This document shows, piece by piece, positions 56,418 through 64,000 of a DNA stretch of 64,000 nucleotides. The position numbers were made by a program, and so were the translations under genes. The stretch's first letter is position 1, and each line of letters opens with the position of its first letter. The notes beneath the pieces were generated by a model. The model was not told the DNA's origin, made no database searches, and worked only from the letters and a program-made list of their open reading frames with translations. The DNA lies in assembly GCA_033296725.1 (NCBI GenBank), contig MU857638.1, positions 162,994 through 226,993 of the forward strand, read 5' to 3'. Origin of the DNA: Corynascus novoguineensis (Eukaryota; Ascomycota; Sordariomycetes; Sordariales; Chaetomiaceae).

Positions 56418-58152
56418 AGCCTGCGGAAGGGTGTGTGAGTGGCGATCAATAGAGTTGTTGCTCAATATCAAAACTAGATCCTCTTAGAGGTGATGGTGGT
56501 TAGATTGCCAATATTGGCATAGCCAGTCCATCACAATCGAGTCTCGGGATCATGTCAGTCATTCTATTGTCTGGAGTGTACCAGCAATTCCCGGATGAGC
56601 ACACTGCAAAAAAGAAGCATGTTCACATAGTCATGCAATCAATGGTCAAGGAACTTGAAAAAACCGCAATATGATCCATCAATCCCCCATCTCTCCGACA
56701 TGTCGCCTCTTCTACCTGTTATCTCCTTCACCGAGTGTGCCCATGTTAAAGAACAGTAATAGGCCACCAGGTTAGCACTGGCCAAGCGAACATGATGAGA
56801 GAACACCTCGATAGACGGCAGCACGGATGACGACAGATGTGCAGAACATCTTCCATGAAGGTATATAAAGGGCCAGGAATGGGGAAGAGAGGAACGGAGG
56901 AAAAGAGCCTGAGCTCAATTACACATGACGCGAGATTCAGGTTACCGTCCATACATCTTAACGATGGGCATACTTATCACCGAGCTATGAGTCTCTTGTC
57001 GTCAGTCAGCCAGTGATGATAGCGAGAACGAAGAGGTATCAAGTTCAGCCTAATCTCAATTTGTGTTAGTTGGCATGAAATACGATGCTTAGACTGCCAT
57101 GCCAGTGACTCCAATCCCACCAAGGATTATTTGGCCCTCAATGCTTGCAAGCTTAACTCCGTACCAACCTTTCCCGCCAATCTCGTCCCATGGTTATCTA
57201 CTCCCCATTTTCTGTTCGCCATGCCGCGGGAAACGATGCGCCATACGCTCATCAAAACGACCATATACCAGTCTCCCCACCTTTTGTACCGGCCGGCCAA
57301 AGAAAGATTGGGAAAAGGCTATACCAAGTATCGTACCGTGGGAACTGACTCGGATGTGGTGGCCAATACGATCAGGAGGGACACCGAATCCGCTAGTCGC
57401 AACAGTAAGAACGCGTGTCACTCACTCACGCCTATGCCCGTTTAGTGCTTAGCTAAAGCAATGTGCAAAGGGCATACACAGTCCACTAGGCAAGAAGATT
57501 GTTCATGAATTGTACAGGTCGTCCCAACAACGCGGTCCCGAGATCTCAAAGCCTGGCCGACTCTGGCCGATCGAGCCGAGCGGAGGCAAAACTCAAAAGC
57601 TGAGAGGACAAGGCGTCCCAAAGAAGCGAACAACGACCCCCAATATAGAGTTATGATAGATTGGCAGCAGGCAGGAGCGCCGTCAAGAGGAGAAACACAT
57701 CTGACCCGCCCTCTTCATGCGGCTCTGCGCGTCCCCGAAAAACCGACCGCTTCCCATCCCGAATTGGCGCAACCCTCACCGCGTATCTATACATGCCCAA
57801 ATGTACCCTTTCGTTAGGAGTCACAAGACCAGAGTCGTTATTCGTTCCCTTCCAAAAGATCTCGTTGACCCGACAGCTTTTCCGTTCGTAACAGTGCTAG
57901 ACATGGCTTCGCTCGAACGACGACTACGATGCGACCGAGGCTCGGTACGAGGCGGAGAGCGGCCGAAAAAAAAAGCAGGATAACGGGGCTGTGGCCCCTT
58001 GACGATCAAAAAAAAAGCGGCGGCAGTAGATGGATTGACGAGATGAAGGCGGTTTCGCTCGCGATGGCTCGTGTGTCGTCGACCGTCTCGTTGTTTATCG
58101 ACCGCGCCCGAACCTAGAAGGGAAAAAAAAAAAAGTTCGCATAAACCCTTAT
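56418..58152. other. Gene-poor interval, Rdx-family gene to PP1
   Basis: 1.7 kb with no recognised gene, including the 3' sides of two convergent genes. Two short A runs (about 57966-57974 and 58009-58016) occur near the PP1 end. Confidence 0.55.
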
Positions 58153-59340
58153 TTACTTGGACTGCTTTCGGGGAGTAATGGGCCGGCTACTGCCCCCTAG
58201 GCCGTGAACGTACTTTTGTTTCTTCTCTGCAGGCTTGAGGATCTGGAAGCAAAAAAACTGATTTAGCTGGGGTGGACATCAATTTCGGTCAAAACCGAAG
58301 ATCACTAACCTGGAAAGAGCAGAGCAAGCTTTCGTCCACGCTCATCATTGCACCGGCATTGTCGAACTCGCCACAGTAGTTGGGGGCGCTAAACAGGGTA
58401 ACAAGCTGGCGCTTGGAGAAAAACTCGTAACCGTCCTCAACGACCTGGTGTGCACGGCAGATGAGATCCATATCGTGTTTTTGAAGGAACCGGGAAACGA
58501 CATCTGGGCCAAACGTGAACGACACACCGCGGTCGTTTTCGGACCAGCCAGTGATATCCTTGTCTGGGTCGGACCATAGAAGATCGCAGAGCAGGCCGCA
58601 GTCGGGGATCTACAGTCAAGGTGTCAGCATCTTGGTCATGGCACATAGGCGTCGCCTCACATACATCGGTCGGCCGCATGACACGGCGAATCTGCTCCAT
58701 CGAGTTCAGGTCAGGGCTGAGACCGCCATGCATGGTGAAGATCTTCTCGTCAATGATAGCGGCGATGGGCAGGCAGTTGAAGCAGTCAGTGAAAGTCTTC
58801 CAGAGCTTGATGTTGTAGCGACGCTTGCATTCGTCGTAAAAACCGTAGATGCGGTTGATGGATGCGCATTCGTGGTTGCCACGCAGGATAAAGAAGTTCT
58901 CCGGATATTTAATCTTGTAGGCGAGGAGCAAGCAGATGGTCTCGAGAGACTGCTTGCCACGATCCACATAGTCGCCAAGGAAGAGATAGTTGGCCTCGGG
59001 AGGGAAACCACCGTACTCGAAGAGGCGGAGCAAGTCATAATATTGCCCGTGAATATCGCCGCAAATCTGGCGAGAACAGTTTAGCCAAATTAACCTGGAA
59101 GGGGAAGAGGTCACACGAGAGGGGCGCATCCAACGGTCGGAAGCGGCATATTCGTCTCACCTTGATAGGAGCCTCAAGTTCAAGTAGAATGGGTTGAGAG
59201 ATGAAGATCTCACGGGCCTTGGTGCAGAGGTAACGGATCTCGGCTTCGAGCAGTTGAACCTGCTTGCCCGGGCGGCTGCCCCGCACCTCCAAGAGGCGAT
59301 CGATTATAGAGTCGAGGTCGACGTCGTGCTGGTCCGCCAT
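58153..59340 (-). CDS. glc7: Serine/threonine protein phosphatase PP1 catalytic subunit
   Basis: Four exons: 59340-59161, 59066-58665, 58609-58310 and 58242-58153, 323 residues, the standard PP1 length. PP1 removes phosphate from many proteins in mitosis, glycogen metabolism and splicing, and its regulatory subunits choose the targets. All metal and catalytic motifs are present: GDIHGQYYDLL, GDYVDRG, RGNHECASINRIYGFYDEC and MHGGLSPDL. The C-terminus ends RPITPRKQSK, keeping the Thr-Pro site used for Cdk inhibition. Introns are GTGAGA, GTATGT and GTTAGT; all are in phase 0. The short final exon encodes ILKPAEKKQKYVHGLGG. Glc7-type is favoured over the PP2A or PPZ families. Confidence 0.97.
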
Positions 59341-62300
59341 TGCAAGGTACCCTTATCCTCCAAACCGAAAAAATTGGCGCGTGGGTAACGGGTGTTGGTG
59401 GCGACGGGCGGAAACCCCAGCAGCCGACCAGGAAAAACTCGAAAGAGGAAAAAGAAAAAAGAGAAAAGAGAAAAGACAGGGACGCGAAGGACGATCGGAT
59501 TGATACACTTCTGGCACTGGTATGGAGGGGTAATAAGTCAGCGCAGTGCTCCGAGAAGATGAATTACAGACGAAATGTTATTTTGTGATCGAGGGCGCGC
59601 GAATCAAGGGTGGTCAGAGAGCGACACCAGTCAAGAAGCGCCCAATACGGCGAAAAAGAAGTCGGCTTACCTTGGTAGGATGCTCACAAGTGATGGCGGC
59701 AACGAGTGGACCGTTCTGGAAAAGCAGAGGGGAAAATGCCCCTTCTTCGTCTTCTGGAGCGGGTCGCAGGGACGACGGCGCTCTGTTTTTGTCGATTCCT
59801 TCTTTGATGGTCGCGGAATAACGGTTTGTGTTCTCGTCACCAGGATTTGGAAATTGCTACGGATAATGTGCAGCAAGGTTCGGCAGCGGGCGGTGCTGGT
59901 CGACAGGAAAAGAGCACACAGATTTCGTCGGAATCAGGGTGCGCTGGGCGTCAGCAATAGAGTACCGTCTTTGGCGGTGCTATAAACGCGCGTCGTCGCT
60001 TAGATGGCAACGGGGCCGGTCGTCGATGAACAGAAGAATGTTGTTGTTGGGGAGGCTGCCACGGTCGGCCAGGAAGACAAGGTGGGAAAGTGGTGGGTGC
60101 AAATCGCGCCGAGGGCAGGAATTCGCAAGTCTCGTCTCAATTTCAGCAGAGTGAAATATCGACTGCACGGTGCCTATCGGAGGACGTTGGGTCGCCTTTT
60201 GTGTTTTTACGTTTTCGCTGATGAAGGACTTCGCTCTGGTCAGGATCGAGCGTCAAGAAAAATTGCTCTTGCGTTGCTGAGAAAGTCAGGTTTGGAGGAG
60301 ACCACACGGCACAACCGGGAGGTAAGGTCAAGGTAATGAGCCGGGGCGCTACGCAGGGCAATGGGGGTACGCAGTGTCGGAAGGCACCGCTGACACTGGC
60401 CGGGACAAAGAGCGCTGCCCCCTTCCTCGCCGCGAAAAATTGCATGGAGCCCACGCGGGGCCGGGGTCTGGAACGCGTAGTTGCTCACTCTACTATCTAT
60501 GTCCCGTATATTTTGGCCCACAATCTGTTAGTGACACCTTCCAAGCCTACACCCACAGCAGATCGGGCTTCCAACAGATTGGCCTTGCAAGGTGGTGGGG
60601 CTTAACCCCTCGTCGTTCTCCTGGTCCTTGGCGACGATTTAAAACGATGGATGCCCGTCCCGAGTTGCAATACTGGACAAACTCGCCATGACGAACGAGT
60701 TACGGATGTCGAACCGTCGCTTGGATTGTACGTAGGGTACAAACGGCCTTCTGCTTATGATTACGATCGCCAACCACAGCTGCCCAACGCCCCATAGCGC
60801 CGCTTGATGGCGCTCTGACCACGGTCCAGGAACCGATTGAATTCAGCTCGCGTCGCTGTCAGCCTTGACCTTCGGAAGCCGGGGCGGAACTAGATTACGG
60901 ATAAAGGATGCCTGTAGCCTTCTTCATCATCAAATTCCCAGCACAGTCTAACACCTGAAGCTCACTTGTGTCAAGCGTCCATCTGACGTAGTTCGTACCT
61001 GGGGCCTTGCCGTGGGACGGAAGTGTGACCGAACAGATCTTTTACCGTCCTTCGTGTCGACATGGGCAAGAACCCGTGGGCTGGCGATGTGCATTCAATG
61101 TTGGGTTCTAGCGGGGATTCTCGACACAGTACCTTAGCTATGTAACTGGCCCGACTGGGGTTTGGAGGGCTCCGACTCAGAACCAGCTCCCGGGCGCCTG
61201 CTTGGCGCCACCGCATCTTGCTTGCTGCGCCCCAGGGGCCGGATCCTTGATGGTGTGTGTGGTCGGCGTGTCAAGTCGGGGGAGCTGAGGTATGCATCTG
61301 GGCGTCTTGCCGCTCACCTTCTGAATGGTATAGGATCTGATTCGCCAGACGACTAGTCATGGTTCTATCCAGTCCCCGCGGAGGAGGCTTGTCTTTCCTC
61401 GAGCTCTCTCTCGAGTTCTTGTTTCCTGGCCTTGACCGAGGTTTCACCCAGCGCCTGGTCGAGACCGTACGGTCTGCACGCTGCACATACCAGCTCTTGG
61501 CGCGATTGGGCGGATCTGGGTGTTACCCTTATTGTTTAATGGTGGTAACGGTCGCTTCTTTCAACCTGCTTTTGGCCTGCCAAGGATATGATCCGATCGT
61601 GCGTGACAGCATCTCTGTTCGACGCCGTATTTCTGCTTGAAGACGTTGAAAATTGAAAGATGGTTTTGGTTGTTTGTCTCCTCAAGCACTCCCTCCCCGC
61701 GTGCGTTGAACCTGTCAAGCGGTAGCTTTGCCGGAGCGGGGCAACACTCTGCCCCTCCTCAATGCTGTCATCATGCGCAAGCAGCGAGCAGCAGCTAACC
61801 GTTTCTCATTTGTCACCAATTGGATGTCGACTCGAGGCGACCTCAACGTTGGACACACAGAACTACATGGCGCCAACAACCACGCGCCCAAGTAGTCACA
61901 TGGACGGCCTGGGTCAACGCTTCTCGAGTTAGAAACCCAATTCCCATTACACCAAATTGAGGCAGACATTCTTGGTAAGGGCACTAGCATCCTTCTGTGA
62001 CCCTGTGGGTGCTCAAAAGTTGCCATCCGCCGATCCGTCCCGGCTTTAGCCCAGTGTTCCACGACTTCACGCCTTACCTGTCCGCTCTTCGATGTCATCG
62101 ACGGCCCCTTGATGAAGCCCTAGCGTTGATCAAGGGTAGCAGCAGCATCATAGAGGAAACAACAAAAGCGCGATGATATCTTAGACGGGCATAGAAATGT
62201 CAATCGCACGTGAGATGACTGCATCGGGGCCACTTTGAGCCTCGAGTGTGTTTGCTGGTATCATCCAATTGCCCGAGATCCAGCGCCAAGGAGCGATTTA

Positions 62301-63320
62301 CAGCTACATGTACGTCCGTATGTACCTATATACGTATAAAAACACAGTGCGGTGTAGGATTGCAGAATCAACAGGCCAACGGTGTTCCAAGAGCGAACCC
62401 CCCTCCCTATTATGTAAATTTGTACCTTGTCTGTTCGTACAGTATGATTCTCCAATGACCATGAACAATTGGAGCAGACCTGCTCTTTTAAGCATTTGGG
62501 CAAGACTGGAAATATCACGCCCACCGGTTACGGGACGAATTGGATGATGGAGAATAACGTAAATACAACTGTATTCCCACAAAGGTATCTTCAACAACCC
62601 CGCGCCATCAACAATACGAACTTCATTCCCCCGGTCCTGCTAGCAGTATTTTCTTCCGGGGCCTCTGAGCAAGGCCACAAGGCCTTCAATAACAACGCAA
62701 GAACAAGCAATTCGGCCGATATGACACCTAGCCGAAACAACCACCTCAAACTCCGTACAGTAGGTATAAAACCCAGACAAAGAATAACCCAGACACATGA
62801 CCATTCCCTTTCCTCCGTTTGTCGATAACAGCAGAGCCTTCCCACGCCCGTCCCATTTGCTGGTTCCATCTCTGTACCCCCGAAAGAAGAAGCAAATCGA
62901 ACCAAGAAGGTGTAAGGGGTAAAAGCTAGCAGAAAGCATGATAAGAAGGGGAAAGAGAAAAAGAGATAGGAGAGGCGGTCTCGGGCGATGATAATAACAA
63001 TTGCCCTCGTCTTTTTTTTTTGCATTCCTCTTCGACACCTTTGTAGAGCATCGTGATGGGTATCAGACAGGGGTTGAGGAAACAGAGGGACGTGAAAGTG
63101 AGGAAAGCAGAGTGAGAGTCAAGAAGAATGATTCAAAACAAAGTCCCGGTCTGAAGCCTCCGCGAGAACAGGGCAAGAATAACGCGAAAGGAAAAGATAA
63201 ACCAGGACTCCCTGCCCTTCCTCCCCAGACCCGAGGATGAGGATACTCCACAATAGATATTCATACAACCGCGCCGAAAGGGAGTGAGGAAAAGGAGAAG
63301 GAGAGAAGGGTAAAATAGCC
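59341..63320. other. Gene-poor interval between PP1 and the edge gene
   Basis: Almost 4 kb. The right part (about 62.6-63.3 kb) may be the 3' UTR of the edge gene; the left part is the PP1 promoter. No gene, tRNA, repeat or transposon was recognised. Open frames of up to about 145 codons have no family features. Confidence 0.45.
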
Positions 63321-63948
63321 CTACTTCTTCCTGGCAGAACTCCGCACCCCCCTCCGTAGCGACCTGCCGGCCGCCGCCGCCGCAGCAGCTACCTCGCTCC
63401 GGGTCCTTTTCCTCGGAGTGCCGCTGCCCAGAGCCGCCGCCGCTGGTACCGCCCCCATCCCAGCAGCAGCGGCCCCTGCCGCCTTCTTCGCGCTGCCAGC
63501 ACTGCTCGCCCCAACAGACGGTGGTGGTGGCCGCAATAGTTGTGATGATAATGCCGTCGCCGCAACAACCCCGTTGGTTTCATCTTCGTCTTTCTTCTTC
63601 CTTTTCCTTTCTCTACTATCGCCACCACCATCGCCAGCATCATTATCATCGCCATCGCCGCGGATCGTGATTGTCATTTCCTCGTCGACATCGAACTCGA
63701 GGTCCCGCAGCGCCTCCTCATCCATATCCGTCAACTCCTCGCTGAGGCTGCGCACGGCCTCGCGCCCAGGCGTCCACTGCTCTTGCACGGCCGTCGTGCC
63801 GCGCAGTTCGAATCCGGCTAGGTACCATGGAATGCCGCCGTGTGTGAGGAAATTTGTGTTGTTCGTGGTGCTGGTAGCAGTGCCGGTGCTGATTATGTTG
63901 GTAGCAATCAAGGTGTTGTTGTGGTTGTTGTTGTTGTGGTTGTTGTGG

Positions 63949-64000
<52 letters not shown>
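63321..64000 (-). CDS. Unrecognised nuclear-looking protein, C-terminal part (runs off the right edge)
   Basis: The minus-strand frame ending at the stop at 63321 is open to base 64000. Reading from the edge, an Asn/His-rich stretch encoded by repeated AAC codons is followed by a conserved-looking block, HGGIPWYLAGFELRGTTAVQ and EQWTPGREAVRSLSEELTDM, then an acidic patch (DEEALRDLEFDVDEE). The tail is Asp/Gly-rich, then basic (RERKRKKKDED), Pro-rich, Ala-rich and finally Arg/Ser/Lys-rich (LRRGVRSSARKK). The basic clusters suggest a nuclear protein. I do not recognise the family. The absence of an ATG in the visible part means the start lies beyond the window. Confidence 0.6.
63912..64000. repeat. 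Imperfect GTT/GTG microsatellite at the right edge
   Basis: The plus strand is almost pure GTT triplets with scattered GTG. On the minus strand this reads AAC/CAC and encodes Asn and His in the edge gene. The tract continues beyond the window. Confidence 0.95.

Noticed and set aside
62591..63025. Hydrophobic open frame of about 145 codons on the minus strand
   Set aside because: Lies just downstream of the edge gene's stop and looks like its pyrimidine-rich 3' UTR; hydrophobicity comes from T-rich sequence.
1..64000. Secondary-metabolite cluster, transposon, virus-derived element or CRISPR
   Set aside because: No synthase, transposase, reverse transcriptase, terminal repeat, capsid gene or repeat-spacer array is visible anywhere in the window.

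Overview
The window is ordinary nuclear DNA of a filamentous ascomycete (Pezizomycotina). The protein types suggest Sordariomycetes, perhaps Sordariales/Chaetomiaceae, but that last step is inference. The evidence is: short introns (mostly 50-110 bases) with GTANGT-like donors and CTRAC/CTRAT branch sites; G+C-rich third codon positions in coding exons; monocistronic genes on both strands; WSC-domain, G-gamma and filamentous-fungal Pex8 proteins; and tRNA genes with introns at position 37/38. I see no prokaryotic, viral or plasmid features, no CRISPR array and no intact transposon.

Layout. 0-11 kb: 5' part of an acidic chromatin protein resembling Yta7 (-), Pol I subunit A49 (-), ribosomal protein eL41 (-), an FHA-domain Mek1-like kinase (+), a short-chain dehydrogenase (-) and Swc5 of SWR1 (-). 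12-24 kb: a PhyH-family dioxygenase (+), WDR70 (+), tRNA-Gly (-), a 1468-residue Snf2/Sth1 remodeller (+), an intron-containing tRNA-Thr (+) and a Zrt3-type ZIP transporter (-). 25-38 kb: Nuc1/EndoG (+), Pfs2 (-), DGAT1-type acyltransferase (+), Ste14-type methyltransferase (-), a TMEM170-like membrane protein (-) and Pex8 (+). 38-46 kb: TFIIIA (-), Rpb6 (+), an intron-containing tRNA-His (+) and a secreted two-WSC-domain protein (-). 49-64 kb: eIF3a (-), G-protein gamma (+), a Rdx/SelW-like protein (+), PP1 catalytic subunit (-) and the 3' part of an unrecognised nuclear-looking protein (-).

Function. Most genes are core eukaryotic genes for transcription, chromatin, translation, signalling and lipid or organelle biology. 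There is no gene cluster in the pathway sense. TFIIIA and Rpb6 do share a short divergent promoter, and so do eL41 and the kinase, and the TMEM170-like gene and Pex8. Four intervals (42.0-44.2, 46.0-49.4, 56.4-58.2 and 59.3-63.3 kb) look empty of recognisable genes.

Exon structures were read by eye from splice consensus, reading-frame phase and protein-family knowledge. In most genes every junction preserves the frame; the less certain junctions are flagged. The most instructive points are very small exons (eL41's last codon on a 7-base coding exon; eIF3a's ATG alone on exon 1), a dehydrogenase with a Cys at its usual catalytic Ser and a GC-AG intron, a meiotic-type kinase with altered FHA and APE motifs, and the uncharacterised Cys-rich C-terminal half of the WSC protein. 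I found no convincing previously undescribed multi-gene system.
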